From NCBI GenBank assembly GCA_030831945.1, contig JAURKC010000004.1, positions 236,505-300,504 of the forward strand: 64,000 nucleotides of DNA, written 5' to 3'. Origin of the DNA: Ferruginibacter sp. GTDB lineage: Bacteria; Bacteroidota; Bacteroidia; Chitinophagales; Chitinophagaceae. This document shows positions 29,108 to 40,504 of this stretch, one piece after another. How positions within the stretch are numbered: position 1 is the stretch's first letter; each line of letters opens with the position of its first letter. The notes beneath the pieces were generated by a model. It did not search any database, was not told the DNA's origin, and saw only the letters and a list, made by a program, of their open reading frames with translations. Position numbers and translations under genes: made by a program.

Positions 29108-30406
29108 TCAATGAGCGAAGTCTGCTGAATAATCCCCTTTTATCCTTTCAATAGATGGATTAAAATAACCAAATTTCAAATTTGGAAATTCTTCCTGAAT
29201 TAATTCCATCATTTGTTTAATGCCCATGCACTCACCAGTATCAGTCACTCCTATTTTACCTAAATACCAATCAGGATCAATATTGAAATTTCGCCATTGA
29301 ATCATACATAGATCCGTTTCTCTAATCAAAGTTCTTAGCGCCTCATATTCTTCAATACTATCAGTCATCCCTGGAAAAACAAAATAATTAAGGCTTGTCC
29401 ATCCACCATAACTTCTCACAATTTTCAGACTCTCTAGTAAATCAGCAAATACATAATTATTGGGGCGATAATAAGGCGTATAAATATTTTCCCTTGCCGA
29501 ATTGGTACTTACTCGCATACTATTCAATCCAGCTTCACATAAGGCTTTCACCGCATCGGGTTTGCTACCGTTCGTGTTGATATTAATACTTCCTTTCGGA
29601 GTATGTTTTCTGATTTCAATAATGCTATCCCGAATAGTTTCCCACATTAGTAGTGGCTCACCTTCACAACCCTGACCAAAACTGATTATCGGAAAGGGTG
29701 CAGTTTGTAAATGAGGAACGGTAAATTCTGTAATCTCTTCTGGAGTAGGTCGAAAGCTTAATCTATCTTGAGTACTTACAATCGTTTCCTCTACAGGCTG
29801 AAAACTAATGCAACCAATGCAATTAGCATTACAGGCTGGTGATGAAGGCACAGGACATTCCCAGCGACTTAATGCAAAATTTCTTGCTGCCGGACAATTA
29901 TAGGTCATGCAACAATTTTCCATCAAATGCTTTACCAATCGATTGTGGGGATAGGCTTCTAATAAATTGGAAGTGCCTGAAACTATTTTTGCTTCATCAT
30001 AACCAATAGTTTCTTGTCGAATATCTTGTTCAATACGAACAGCTGGCACATATAATTTGTCATTTAACCAACCAGCGGCTGTATAGCAAAATAAGGGCAA
30101 AGTGGGTGCATCATCTGATGTTTCATAAGCTGCCATATACAAGCCAGTATGGGCAGGAGGAATAAATGCAGCAACAGCCCAACCCTTTTCGCATAAACGC
30201 ATGTTTCCAGTCTCTACATCAATTCCAATACCTCTTCTGCCAGGCAATTCATACAAATTACCTCCATCTGGTAAATCTATCCATTCGTCCAAGGGAACTG
30301 CAAATGCATCCCATCCACTTCTACCCGTTGCATAAAGGGAAGTATCCTCAAATATGTTTCCCTCACCATCAGAATATAAAATGAAGGGGCTTTGTTGTAG
30401 TGACAT
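29108..30406 (-). CDS. Radical SAM protein, uncharacterised, with extra N-terminal Cys-rich segment
   Basis: CNANCIGCISFQP (CX3CX2C), SFGQGCEGEPLL; upstream NCCMTYNCPAARNFALSRWEC. Confidence 0.85.
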   Translation of the reverse strand: MSLQQSPFILYSDGEGNIFEDTSLYATGRSGWDAFAVPLDEWIDLPDGGNLYELPGRRGIGIDVETGNMRLCEKGWAVAAFIPPAHTGLYMAAYETSDDAPTLPLFCYTAAGWLNDKLYVPAVRIEQDIRQETIGYDEAKIVSGTSNLLEAYPHNRLVKHLMENCCMTYNCPAARNFALSRWECPVPSSPACNANCIGCISFQPVEETIVSTQDRLSFRPTPEEITEFTVPHLQTAPFPIISFGQGCEGEPLLMWETIRDSIIEIRKHTPKGSININTNGSKPDAVKALCEAGLNSMRVSTNSARENIYTPYYRPNNYVFADLLESLKIVRSYGGWTSLNYFVFPGMTDSIEEYEALRTLIRETDLCMIQWRNFNIDPDWYLGKIGVTDTGECMGIKQMMELIQEEFPNLKFGYFNPSIERIKGDYSADFAH

Positions 30407-30524
30407 AATAAATATTAACTGTACTGCTAATTACTAAAATGAATTTCTAATTCAATGAATAGTTTAAAAAACAAATTTCGACATTTTGTTGGAGTTGCTC
30501 AATTTTAAATTTTATAAGTCCTTC

Positions 30525-31073
30525 TCAAAGATCAGTTGATAGTTGATTTGATTTGAGTATTCCACTGCAGAAGTCATTGAATTCAGCTTCATCAATTTGA
30601 GCGGTTCTGCCATCAATCATTAATTGTATCAATCGATTGTTGGTAAAATCCAAAGTAATCAGTTCATCCTTTAAAATAATATTTGAAAACTCATTCCATT
30701 GATAGGTTTTACTGAAGATGCCTTTTTTAACTTGGATAAGCTCAGAAGAAATATCAACCTGAGAAGATGGATTAAAATTACTTGCCAATAAACCTACCAA
30801 TAAAAAAATCAATGCGTAAATTGTAGAATGGGTAGACACCAAAATAATAGTCGAAGCAACTAGTAACAAAAGATGTTTTTTGATTCCCTTTTTTACAAGG
30901 AAAAAATCAATCGAAACCGCTAATAAAAATAAAAGTAAAGCAGCAACTACATTGATTAAATAATTCGAGTTGGTTTTCAATACCAGAGAAGCCAATGCCG
31001 CTAAAGCTAATAAGGCTCTAAATAAGGTAATTTCCAATTGAGGCCTATTCTCTTTAATTTGAAGCGTATACAT
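30525..31073 (-). CDS. Hypothetical membrane protein
   Basis: 182 aa ORF with N-terminal hydrophobic segments; no family recognised. Confidence 0.6.
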   Translation of the reverse strand: MYTLQIKENRPQLEITLFRALLALAALASLVLKTNSNYLINVVAALLLFLLAVSIDFFLVKKGIKKHLLLLVASTIILVSTHSTIYALIFLLVGLLASNFNPSSQVDISSELIQVKKGIFSKTYQWNEFSNIILKDELITLDFTNNRLIQLMIDGRTAQIDEAEFNDFCSGILKSNQLSTDL

Positions 31074-31139
31074 AGTTAAGAAATATCTATGAAGCGGATA
31101 TAAGTTAAACCCATTGATTGGAAATCTAAATTAAATAGC

Positions 31140-32198
31140 TCATTTAGCATCATACAACTGACTAGAAGCTATTAATGTATTGCATAATTTAAAAAGACAT
31201 CTTGCACCTACATTTTCATCCCATTCATTGGAACTTAAGCCTACTTCATTTAAATCAAAACCTACAATTTGACGACCGCTATTTAATAGTTTTTTAAGTA
31301 GGTAAAATATTTGTTCGGTCTCAAATCCTCCCTGTACAGGAGTATCGGTATGAGGACATAATTTAGGATCGAGTCCATCAATATCAAAACTAATATAAAC
31401 TTTTTGAGGCAAGTGTTCGATCATTTCTAATACAAGCTTTTGCCAAGTCTCACCCTCATATAAACGCTCCTTGATATCCTTATCAAAATAGGTAATCACC
31501 CTTTGCTTACTTTTTTCAATATAATCCCATTCCTCCTCACAGTAATCACGTATTCCTATTTGAACTAACTTTTGTAATTGAGGAATTTCTTCTAAAGAAT
31601 TGTACATGATAGAAGCATTCGAATAATTAAAATTTTCGTAGGCTTTTCTCAAATCACAATGCGCATCAATTTGTAATATTCCAAAATCTCCATGTTTTTC
31701 GGCAATAGCCTTTAAAAATCCAAATGGAGTACTATGGTCGCCTCCCAATAAACCCACTAGTTTCCCTGCATCCAATAATTCTTTGGTTTGCAGAAAAACC
31801 CACTCATTCATAAAAATACTACCTGCATTGACTTCCTTTAAGGTTTTGCACATGAATTTATTATCCTGTACATTTTCTCCTTCGGAGATATAATTAATAT
31901 ACAATTCGGCTTCTTTGCGTAAATAATCACTTTTCATTAAGACTTTCTTGTCTACACTACGCATAAAATACCCCTGTTTCCAAGCATCGTTAAACTCAGG
32001 ATCAAATAAATCAACTTGTAAGCTAGCCTTGAAAATATGTTCTGGAGCCCTTGCTGTACCAGCATTACAACTAACGGTAACCTCCCAAGGAACAGGTAGT
32101 ATAACTAATTTCGCATCTTCTTCACTGAATGGTAAACCGAAAATATTATTCTTTGGATTACTAACTTTATTCGGGTCAAAAAGTGAAAGGTCAGTCAT
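31140..32198 (-). CDS. Arginase/agmatinase/formimidoylglutamase family hydrolase
   Basis: LGGDHSTPFG, QIDAHCDLRKAYENFNYSNASIMY, SFDIDGLDP. Start trimmed to MTDLSLFD. Confidence 0.92.
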   Translation of the reverse strand: MTDLSLFDPNKVSNPKNNIFGLPFSEEDAKLVILPVPWEVTVSCNAGTARAPEHIFKASLQVDLFDPEFNDAWKQGYFMRSVDKKVLMKSDYLRKEAELYINYISEGENVQDNKFMCKTLKEVNAGSIFMNEWVFLQTKELLDAGKLVGLLGGDHSTPFGFLKAIAEKHGDFGILQIDAHCDLRKAYENFNYSNASIMYNSLEEIPQLQKLVQIGIRDYCEEEWDYIEKSKQRVITYFDKDIKERLYEGETWQKLVLEMIEHLPQKVYISFDIDGLDPKLCPHTDTPVQGGFETEQIFYLLKKLLNSGRQIVGFDLNEVGLSSNEWDENVGARCLFKLCNTLIASSQLYDAK

Positions 32199-32250
32199 TA
32201 CTTTTACAATGTAAAAAGGTGAATGGAGGCAATGGATATTTAAAACTTTG

Positions 32251-32280
32251 CAAAGATAAGCCAGCAATCATTAATCGCAA
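32251..32280 (-). promoter_or_regulatory. Bacteroidota-type promoter for the arginase-family gene
   Basis: On the minus strand: TTG (32280-32278), 19 nt spacer, TATCTTTG (32258-32251). Confidence 0.6.
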
Positions 32281-32515
32281 TGGTTTTAAAGTAAATTCCG
32301 TTAAACAAAATTCCCCATAAAGCCTATTTGAAAAACAATACTTTTAAATGACTGAATAGGGCTTATTTCCTAAAGATTTACTAAAAAATGTCATTAAACT
32401 CAATGATTTCAGTGCTTTGAATAAATTAAAACGCTAACCTTCCATAGGAATCAATAAAAGGGACTCTTCAAGCCTATTTTTGACCTACCTTTGTCAAATT
32501 CTAAATTGTTTATCA

Positions 32516-32923
32516 ATGAAAAAAAGCCACATCGTAGTCCTGGTAGGAATAGCCATTGCAATTGGAGCATTAATCATGCTATCGGTTGATTTTTCAACTT
32601 ATGATACCATTCTTTCTGCTAAAAAAAAGCAAGGGAAATTTGTTCATTTAATTGCTAAACTTGATAAGTCTGTTCCGTTAGAATACGACCCAGCTAAAAA
32701 CCCCAATTACCTTTCCTTCACAGCGATTGACAGTTTGGGAGGTAGAGCAAAAGTAATCTATCTAAATACCAAGCCGCCAGAACTAGAGCAGAGTGAAAGG
32801 ATCGTTTTGAAGGGAAAGATGCAAGGCGAAGTTTTTGAGTGTACCGACATATTATTGAAATGTCCTAGTAAATATAAGGATGATAAAAAGCAATTAGAAA
32901 AAGAAATCGTAACTGCTAAATAA
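32516..32923 (+). CDS. ccmE: Cytochrome c maturation protein CcmE (heme chaperone)
   Basis: N-terminal TM, OB-like domain (ERIVLKGKMQGEVFECTDILLKCPSKYKDD); adjacent to the ccmF-like gene. Confidence 0.85.
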   Translation: MKKSHIVVLVGIAIAIGALIMLSVDFSTYDTILSAKKKQGKFVHLIAKLDKSVPLEYDPAKNPNYLSFTAIDSLGGRAKVIYLNTKPPELEQSERIVLKGKMQGEVFECTDILLKCPSKYKDDKKQLEKEIVTAK

Positions 32924-32989
32924 TTAGTTGAAATATTTTTTAAGGTTCATTCCAATAGTTGAACCCGTGAATAAAACCAAAGAAAAATT

Positions 32990-35506
32990 ATGCAATTTGA
33001 AGGAGAGCACCTATGGATAGGTCAAGTCGGACATGTTTTTGTTCTAATAGCTTTTACAGCTTCCCTACTTAGTACCCTTTCCTTTTTTATAGCGGGTAAA
33101 AAACTTGATTACTCAGAGAAATTATCTTGGTTAAGATTTGCTAGAATCAGCTTTATAACTCAATCAGCCGCTGTATTCATAGTTTTTTCATCGATTTTCT
33201 ATATTTGTTCTCATCACTATATTGAATACCTTTTCGGTTACAAGCATACTTCCAAAGAGTTAGAATTTAAATATCTGTTTGCTTCTATTTGGGAAGATCA
33301 AAGTGGTAGTTTTTTGCTTTGGAGTATTTGGCATAGTATCATTGGAATGTTTCTGATCAAAAAAAGTAAGGAATGGGAAGCCCCCGTAATGACAGTAATC
33401 AGTTTAGCCCAACTTTTTTTAGCCATGATGATCATGGGGATTTATATTTTTGGCACCAAGATTGGTAATAGTCCTTTCGTACTTACAAGAGATGAAATCA
33501 ATGGGCCAATTTTTGGAATGCCCAATTATTTAAGCATGATCAAAGATGGTGTAGGCTTAAATGTTTTATTACGTAACTATTGGATGGTGATTCACCCTCC
33601 TGTTTTATTTCTAGGATTTGCTTCTACAATTGTTCCTTTTGCCTATGCTTATGCAGGTTTACAATCAAAAAAATATGGTGATTGGATAAAGCCTGTTTTA
33701 CCATGGACATTATTTAGCGCTTGTGTATTGGGAGTAGGAATAATGATGGGTGGCAAATGGGCTTATGAGTCCCTTTCCTTCGGCGGATATTGGGCTTGGG
33801 ATCCAGTGGAAAATGCCTCCCTTGTACCCTGGATGATTTTGGTGGCTGGACTGCATACCATGGTCATTTATAAAGCAACTAGTCACTCTTTAAGGGCTAG
33901 TTACATTTTTGCCATACTCACTTTTGTTTTTATTCTTTACTCTACTTTTTTAACTCGAACAGGCATATTGGGAGATACATCGGTGCATGCTTTTGCTGAA
34001 TCAGGAAGACCTATGTTTAACTTAATCCGAATTTTCCTTTTTACATTTTCTGTTCCTGCTTTAGTTTATTTTTTCTTCCATTACAAAAAAATGCCTGCAG
34101 AAATAAGAGAAGAAAATACTAGCTCAAGAGAATTTTGGATGTTTATTGGATCATTAGTATTGTTTCTATCGGCCATGTTTATAATCGCTAAAACATCTAC
34201 TCCTGTTATCAATGCAATTTTTGGTTCTAAACTAGCTCCTCCTGAGGATATTGAATTCTCCTACAATAAAGTGATGATATTAGTAGGAATTATTATTGGA
34301 TTTTTAAGCGCGATTACACAGTATCTCAAATATAAAAGTACGGGCTCTTCCTTCGTAATAAAAAAAATCGCTCTGCCTACTATCATTACAATAGTAATCA
34401 CTACTTTATTGATTATTTTTTATCCTATTACCTATTATAAACAAGGGGCCGGATTTTTAGGGGCAGTTTATGTAGCAATTTTTGCAACGGTTTATTCAGT
34501 AATTGCTAATGCAAGCTATATCTGGTCTGGCTTGAATGGTCAATTGAAATCAGCCGGTGGCTCTTTATCTCACCTTGGATTTGCGCTAATGATTGTAGGG
34601 ATATTGATTTCGTCGGCAAATAAAAAAGTAATCAGTGAAGAAAAATTCAAAGATTTTCAAATTCAAATGGGTGTAGATCCGTTGACTAAGCAACAAGATA
34701 ATCCTGCAGAAAATATTAATTTGATTCGTCAGGTATCTAAAAAAATGGGTCCCTATGATGTTACCTATTTGCATGATAGTGTAGGTAAAGAAAAAGGAAG
34801 GCGTTTTTATCATTTAGCCTTTGAAAGAAAAGATGAAAATTCAGGCGAAGTAAAAGAGTCTTTTATTTTGAGTCCAGATGTCTATTTAATGAAGGACAAT
34901 AACATGAGTAGTAATCCAGACACCAAAAACTATTTAACCCATGATGTCTTCACCTACATATCTTATGCCCTTAATCCAGATGCCAATGAAGATACTGCCA
35001 GTTTTAGAATAAATGAAATGGCAGAAGGTGATACTTTATTTTATTCCAAGGGATATATGATTTTGAATCAAGTAGTAAAAAACCCTGTTTCGAATAAGTT
35101 TAATTTCCCCGTTAATGGTCCTGCTGTTTTAGCAGAATTCACCATTAAATCTACTGAAGGTAATACCTATCATGCTGCTCCAATGATTGTGGTCGATAGC
35201 TTTGGTATCAATCAAATTGATGATACTGTATATGCGCAGAATCTTTATGTAAAATTTGCAGGGGTAAGTTCAGATCAAACAAAAATGAAAATTGGCGTTA
35301 AAGAATCAAGTACGATCATTGATTTTGTTACGCTAAAGGCTTATATATTCCCCTATATTAATTTAGTGTGGATAGGGTTAATTATTATGGCGATTGGCTT
35401 GGTGATAAGTATGATTCAAAGAGCTAGTCTTTCAAAATCAACAGGAGCAATTGTTTTAGCATTTGCAGCCATCGCTATGTTTTATATGTTTTTATTGGCG
35501 AATTAG
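32990..35506 (+). CDS. ccmF: Cytochrome c biogenesis heme lyase, CcmF/CcsA family
   Basis: WWD-type motif GGYWAWDPVENASLVPWMI, MVIHPPVLFLGF, TFLTRTGILGDTSVHAFA. Confidence 0.93.
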   Translation: MQFEGEHLWIGQVGHVFVLIAFTASLLSTLSFFIAGKKLDYSEKLSWLRFARISFITQSAAVFIVFSSIFYICSHHYIEYLFGYKHTSKELEFKYLFASIWEDQSGSFLLWSIWHSIIGMFLIKKSKEWEAPVMTVISLAQLFLAMMIMGIYIFGTKIGNSPFVLTRDEINGPIFGMPNYLSMIKDGVGLNVLLRNYWMVIHPPVLFLGFASTIVPFAYAYAGLQSKKYGDWIKPVLPWTLFSACVLGVGIMMGGKWAYESLSFGGYWAWDPVENASLVPWMILVAGLHTMVIYKATSHSLRASYIFAILTFVFILYSTFLTRTGILGDTSVHAFAESGRPMFNLIRIFLFTFSVPALVYFFFHYKKMPAEIREENTSSREFWMFIGSLVLFLSAMFIIAKTSTPVINAIFGSKLAPPEDIEFSYNKVMILVGIIIGFLSAITQYLKYKSTGSSFVIKKIALPTIITIVITTLLIIFYPITYYKQGAGFLGAVYVAIFATVYSVIANASYIWSGLNGQLKSAGGSLSHLGFALMIVGILISSANKKVISEEKFKDFQIQMGVDPLTKQQDNPAENINLIRQVSKKMGPYDVTYLHDSVGKEKGRRFYHLAFERKDENSGEVKESFILSPDVYLMKDNNMSSNPDTKNYLTHDVFTYISYALNPDANEDTASFRINEMAEGDTLFYSKGYMILNQVVKNPVSNKFNFPVNGPAVLAEFTIKSTEGNTYHAAPMIVVDSFGINQIDDTVYAQNLYVKFAGVSSDQTKMKIGVKESSTIIDFVTLKAYIFPYINLVWIGLIIMAIGLVISMIQRASLSKSTGAIVLAFAAIAMFYMFLLAN

Positions 35507-35614
35507 CCTTTTTGAAAATTGATAGCGAAATATTCGTGGGTCTTTTTTTTAAAATCGTCACAATTAACTAAATAGTTACTATCAGCTTGCTGATTTTTGT
35601 AATTTTGGAATTCA

Positions 35615-36241
35615 ATGGTTCGTTTTATTTCATATAAATTATGGACTCTCCTAGTGTTATTTATCCTTTTAAAAGTAGGGAAAGCAAACCTATTGGCTCA
35701 ACAGCTAAACAATAGAGATACTATTCTTAGTTATGCAATGATTTATAATGGTGATACAATTGAAGCGAAAACACTAGTTGATATCAATTTCTATTCCAGA
35801 CTTACCCAGGCTCAAAGGGATAATCAAGCTAAATGGAATAGATTAAGAAATGCAGTTTATGTAACCTACCCTTATGCTAGACGAGCTGGAATGGTTATTA
35901 ATGATATCAATAGGAAACTTGTTGCAATTAGCATTGAAAAGGATCGTAAGCTTTACATTAAAACTCGAGAAAAAGAATTAAGAAAAGAATTTACTACTCC
36001 TTTGACTAATTTATCAATCTACCAAGGCAAGGTGTTAATGAAATTAATCAATCGGGAAACAGGTAATAATTGTTTCGAAATTATAAGAGAATATAAAGGT
36101 GGTTTAACCGCTGGCTTATATCAAACCGTTGCCTTTTTCTTTTCAACTAGTTTAAAGCAACCGTACGATAAAAATGGAGAGGATTTTGAAATTGAAAAAA
36201 TTGTACAAGAGGTAGAAAGATTGTACGGAATTAGAGGATAA
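35615..36241 (+). CDS. DUF4294 domain-containing protein
   Basis: 208 aa; N-terminal signal, RLRNAVYVTYPYARRAGMVINDIN...IYQGKVLMKLINRETG. Confidence 0.8.
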   Translation: MVRFISYKLWTLLVLFILLKVGKANLLAQQLNNRDTILSYAMIYNGDTIEAKTLVDINFYSRLTQAQRDNQAKWNRLRNAVYVTYPYARRAGMVINDINRKLVAISIEKDRKLYIKTREKELRKEFTTPLTNLSIYQGKVLMKLINRETGNNCFEIIREYKGGLTAGLYQTVAFFFSTSLKQPYDKNGEDFEIEKIVQEVERLYGIRG

Positions 36242-36311
36242 GGTTTAAAGGAAAACGGATTAATAAATAGTAGTTATAAAATATAGATTGAATCATAAAA
36301 ATACCCATAGA

Positions 36312-37040
36312 ATGAAATTAGATTTGCTGGTTTTTGCTGTTCACCCTGACGATGCAGAGCTCTCTTGCGGCGGAATATTGCTAACTGAAAAAAAGAATGG
36401 AAAAACAACAGGCGTGGTTGACCTTACCCAAGGTGAATTAGGTACTCGTGGCACTATTGAAACTAGGAAGACGGAAGCAGCAGCTGCAGCCAAAATTTTA
36501 CAATTGGATGTGAGAGAGAATTTGCAAATGGCTGATGGCTTTTTTACCAACGATGAAGCACATCAGCGTAAAATAATAACCACTATTAGAAAGTACCAAC
36601 CTGAAATAATATTCTGCAATGCCCCATCGGATCGACATCCTGATCATGGAAGAAGCGCTCAATTAGTTGAAAATGCTGCTTTTTTATCAGGATTAGTTAA
36701 AATTGAAACCCAACTCGATGGGAAATTACAAGAACCCTGGAGGCCTAAATATGTCTTTAATTATATTCAAGATAAATACCTTACGCCCAACTTTGTAATT
36801 GATATATCAGCGGTAATAGACCAAAAGTTAGCAGCAATTAAAGCTTATGGGACACAGTTTGATAGCCCTAGTTTAAATGAACCACAGACCTACATTTCGA
36901 CACCTGATTTTTTGGAGAGTATTATTTATCGTGCCAAAATGATGGGCAAGATGATTGGCGTTAAATACGGTGAAGGTTTTATTAGCTCAAAAATGATTGG
37001 GTTGAGCAATTTTGACTGTTTTATTAAAGAAAATACCTAA
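36312..37040 (+). CDS. bshB1: PIG-L family deacetylase, likely bacillithiol biosynthesis BshB1
   Basis: MKLDLLVFAVHPDDAELSCGG, LTQGELGTRGT, DRHPDHGRSAQLV. Start trimmed to MKLD. Confidence 0.9.
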   Translation: MKLDLLVFAVHPDDAELSCGGILLTEKKNGKTTGVVDLTQGELGTRGTIETRKTEAAAAAKILQLDVRENLQMADGFFTNDEAHQRKIITTIRKYQPEIIFCNAPSDRHPDHGRSAQLVENAAFLSGLVKIETQLDGKLQEPWRPKYVFNYIQDKYLTPNFVIDISAVIDQKLAAIKAYGTQFDSPSLNEPQTYISTPDFLESIIYRAKMMGKMIGVKYGEGFISSKMIGLSNFDCFIKENT

Positions 37041-37108
37041 TTCAAACTAAATCAAATCAAATAACTTACATTTATGGTGTAACTTGCTTGTATATAAAAT
37101 TCAATTCA

Positions 37109-38179
37109 ATGGCAACACCCAAATTTATTCAAAATGGCACAGAGTTTCACCAGGAATTGAAGCAAAGAGTCAATCAGTATTTCATTGATAGAAAGAAATC
37201 TTCTACTGGAAATTTCAATCTTTTTTTCAAGGCTATTTTTTTCTTTTTAACCTATGTAGCCTTATACATTCATTTAGTTTATTTCACACCTTCTACCCTA
37301 GTAGCAATTATTGAATGTGTTCTGTTGGGTGGTTTCACCGCTGCTATTGGTTTTAATGTAATGCACGACGGAGGTCATGGAAGCTTTAGTAAGAGTAAAT
37401 TCTTAAATAAGATGGCCGCTGTATCTGTCAATTGCCTGGGCGCAAGTAGCATCATGTGGAATATGAAACATAATATTATTCACCATACCTACACTAATAT
37501 AGACGGAGTTGATGATGACATTGAAATAAAGCCCTACCTAAGGATGTGCACTACCCAAAAGCGTCATTGGATGCACCGTTTTCAACATTATTATGTTTGG
37601 TTTCTGTATACCCTATTACATTTGATCTGGATTTTTATGACAGATTATCAAAAATATTTTAATAAAAGAATTGGTTCTGTTCCTATCAAAAAATTTTCTG
37701 TAAAAGAACACCTTGGTTTTTGGTCAGCTAAAGTGGGGTATGCTGTAGTTTTTATGGTAATCCCTATTTTCATAGTAGGATTTTTTCAGTGGATGGTTGG
37801 TTTTCTAATTGCAAGTATGGTGACTGGTTTCATTATCAGTATTGTTTTTCAGTTAGCTCATACGGTGGAGGAAACAGCTTTTCCTTTACCAGCAGCAGAT
37901 TCCAATAAAATTGAAAATGAATGGGCAATCCACCAGATTCAAACTACTGCCAATTTCGCTACTAAAAACAAACTGATTTCTTGGTTGGTAGGTGGGTTAA
38001 ACTTTCAAATTGAGCACCATTTATTTCCAAAGGTTTCTCATGTTCATTATCCAGCCATTAGCAAAATAATTAAACAGACTTGTTTTGATTTTAACATTAA
38101 TTACGTTGAATACCCAAAAATGCGTCAAGCGATCGCATCACATGCCTCCTACCTAAGGAGGATGGGTAAAGCGGATTAA
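37109..38179 (+). CDS. Fatty acid desaturase (acyl-lipid/acyl-CoA front-end type)
   Basis: His boxes HDGGHGS, HNIIHHT, QIEHHLFP. Confidence 0.92.
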   Translation: MATPKFIQNGTEFHQELKQRVNQYFIDRKKSSTGNFNLFFKAIFFFLTYVALYIHLVYFTPSTLVAIIECVLLGGFTAAIGFNVMHDGGHGSFSKSKFLNKMAAVSVNCLGASSIMWNMKHNIIHHTYTNIDGVDDDIEIKPYLRMCTTQKRHWMHRFQHYYVWFLYTLLHLIWIFMTDYQKYFNKRIGSVPIKKFSVKEHLGFWSAKVGYAVVFMVIPIFIVGFFQWMVGFLIASMVTGFIISIVFQLAHTVEETAFPLPAADSNKIENEWAIHQIQTTANFATKNKLISWLVGGLNFQIEHHLFPKVSHVHYPAISKIIKQTCFDFNINYVEYPKMRQAIASHASYLRRMGKAD

Positions 38180-38192
38180 ATTTTAATTCTTT

Positions 38193-38232
38193 AAAAAAGC
38201 CTTTTCATCCAAGTAGATGGGAAGGCTTTTTT
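38193..38232 (+). terminator. Rho-independent terminator
   Basis: aaaaaagccttttcatc-caagta-gatgggaaggctttttt stem with one G-T pair, T-tract. Confidence 0.85.
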
Positions 38233-38323
38233 TATTAATTAATTACAAGAGTAAACTAGTTATCAGTAAAGTCAGGAGCCATTTAAAATATCTTAATTAA
38301 ATTTGTATTAGAAAATCATTAAA

Positions 38324-39982
38324 ATGTCTGAAGAAAAGAGCTTGAATTTTATAGAAGAAATTATAGAAACTGATTTAGCAAGTGGTCAATGTCAATCTAT
38401 ACTTACTCGTTTTCCACCTGAACCGAATGGCTATTTACACATTGGACATGCCAAGAGTATTTGCCTAAATTTTGGTTTAGCTATTAAATATGGTGGCAAA
38501 ACCAACCTTCGCTTTGATGATACCAATCCTGCCAAAGAAGAAACAGAATATGTAGACAGCATAAAAGAAGATGTAAAATGGCTAGGTTTTAATTGGTCGA
38601 ATGAATTCTATGCCAGCGATTATTTTGATCAGATTTATAATTTTGCGGTTACACTTATAAAAAAAGGATTAGCCTATGTGGATGATTCTACCCCAGATGA
38701 AATTGCGACTTTAAAGGGCTCTCCTACAGAACCTGGTAAAAACAGTCCATTTAGAGATAGAAGTATGGAGGAAAATCTTTCTCTTTTTGCTGCGATGAAA
38801 GCAGGTACTTATCAAGATGGAGAAAAGGTTTTAAGAGTAAAGATCGATATGGCTGCAAACAATATGCACATGAGAGATCCAATTATTTATCGGATCAAAC
38901 ATGCCCATCACCACCGCACTGGTGACCAATGGTGCATCTACCCGATGTATGATTTTGCTCATGGCCAAAGCGATAGTATCGAAAATATAACGCATAGTAT
39001 TTGTACTCTAGAGTTTATCCCTCACCGTGAGTTATACGATTGGTTCATTCATACATTGGAAATTTTCCCTTCCAAACAATATGAGTTTGCTCGTCTTAAT
39101 ATGACCTATACGGTAATGAGTAAACGTAAATTACTTCAACTAGTTACAGAGGGGCATGTTCAAAGTTGGGATGACCCTCGTATGCCTACTATCAGCGGAA
39201 TGAGACGCAGAGGATATACGCCAGAAAGTATTCGTAATTTTTGTGAAAGAATAGGAATCGCTAAAAGAGAAAATTTGATAGACGTAAGTTTACTTGAATT
39301 TTGTGTCCGAGAAGACTTAAACCTTAAAGCTACAAGAGTAATGGCAGTGCTAGAGCCTGTTAAATTGGTGATCACTAATTATCCCGAAGGACAAACTGAA
39401 GAATTAATGTGTGAAAATGGACCCGACGAATCTTATGGCCACAGAAAAGTTCAATTTAGTAGAGAGCTGTGGATTGAGCAGGAAGATTTTATGGAAGAGC
39501 CAGCAAAAAAATGGTTTAGACTAGCACCCGGTGCTTTGGTAAGACTTAAAAGTGCCTATATTATTCAATGCAATCATTTTTTAAAAGATGCAGCCGGTAA
39601 TATTAGTGAAATACAGGCTACCTATATCCCTGAAAGTAAAAGCGGTTCAGATACCAGTGAAATTAAAGTAAAAGGGACTATTCATTGGGTGAGCGCACAA
39701 CATGCACTGCAGGCAGAAATTCGATTATATGACCGATTATTTAATGCAGAAAACCCCTCTCAAGAAGAAGGAGATTTTAAAGAATATATCAATCCTGACT
39801 CGCTTCAAATTATACCCAAAGCCTTTATAGAACCCTCCTTATTGAATGCTGAAATTGGAAATCATTTTCAGTATATTCGTAAAGGATATTTTTGCCTTGA
39901 CAAAGAAAGCACTAAAGAAAAGCTGGTTTTTAACAGAACCGTTTCTCTAAAAGACGCTTGGGCAAAAGAAGTTAAGAAATAA
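38324..39982 (+). CDS. glnS: Glutaminyl-tRNA synthetase
   Basis: [36 protein letters not shown] (KMSKS-like). Confidence 0.95.
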   Translation: MSEEKSLNFIEEIIETDLASGQCQSILTRFPPEPNGYLHIGHAKSICLNFGLAIKYGGKTNLRFDDTNPAKEETEYVDSIKEDVKWLGFNWSNEFYASDYFDQIYNFAVTLIKKGLAYVDDSTPDEIATLKGSPTEPGKNSPFRDRSMEENLSLFAAMKAGTYQDGEKVLRVKIDMAANNMHMRDPIIYRIKHAHHHRTGDQWCIYPMYDFAHGQSDSIENITHSICTLEFIPHRELYDWFIHTLEIFPSKQYEFARLNMTYTVMSKRKLLQLVTEGHVQSWDDPRMPTISGMRRRGYTPESIRNFCERIGIAKRENLIDVSLLEFCVREDLNLKATRVMAVLEPVKLVITNYPEGQTEELMCENGPDESYGHRKVQFSRELWIEQEDFMEEPAKKWFRLAPGALVRLKSAYIIQCNHFLKDAAGNISEIQATYIPESKSGSDTSEIKVKGTIHWVSAQHALQAEIRLYDRLFNAENPSQEEGDFKEYINPDSLQIIPKAFIEPSLLNAEIGNHFQYIRKGYFCLDKESTKEKLVFNRTVSLKDAWAKEVKK

Positions 39983-40028
39983 GGGTAAGAAAATTTAGGA
40001 ATGTAAATCATCCCAAAATTAAATTTTA

Positions 40029-40460
40029 CTAGTCTTTTTCTGTTGTTTTAACAGGTTTTAGAGCAAGGCTAGGAAATGCAGAACAAATCAGCATGGCAAC
40101 GGAAGCAAATAGCATCAAATAAATGCCTATTTTTTTTTCAGGACAATACGCATTGTAGCAGGATACAAATAATATATAGGTCTTCACCGCATAGCCTACT
40201 CCTAGTGCACAAACGAAAAGATTGGTTCTTTTAGCCCATATTTTTGGCAATAAAATCAAAATAAAAGAAAAGGTAGCCGTCAGCACTAGCATCTTTCCGG
40301 GTTTACCATAATTATTTTTGTAAGAATAAAACCCAGTAAAGGTTCTGTCGGCCTCATTTAATATGTGCGCATCAGCATAATAAGCCCAAGGAAGCCAACA
40401 AGAAATCACCAGACTAACGCAAGCGATTATGCCTAACCAATGTAAGAATTTTAATGTCAT
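40029..40460 (-). CDS. Hypothetical multi-pass membrane protein
   Basis: 143 aa, four hydrophobic segments. Confidence 0.65.
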   Translation of the reverse strand: MTLKFLHWLGIIACVSLVISCWLPWAYYADAHILNEADRTFTGFYSYKNNYGKPGKMLVLTATFSFILILLPKIWAKRTNLFVCALGVGYAVKTYILFVSCYNAYCPEKKIGIYLMLFASVAMLICSAFPSLALKPVKTTEKD

Positions 40461-40504
40461 AGTAAAAAAATTCCCCCTCCATAGGGAGAGGGATGATAAT
40501 CAAG

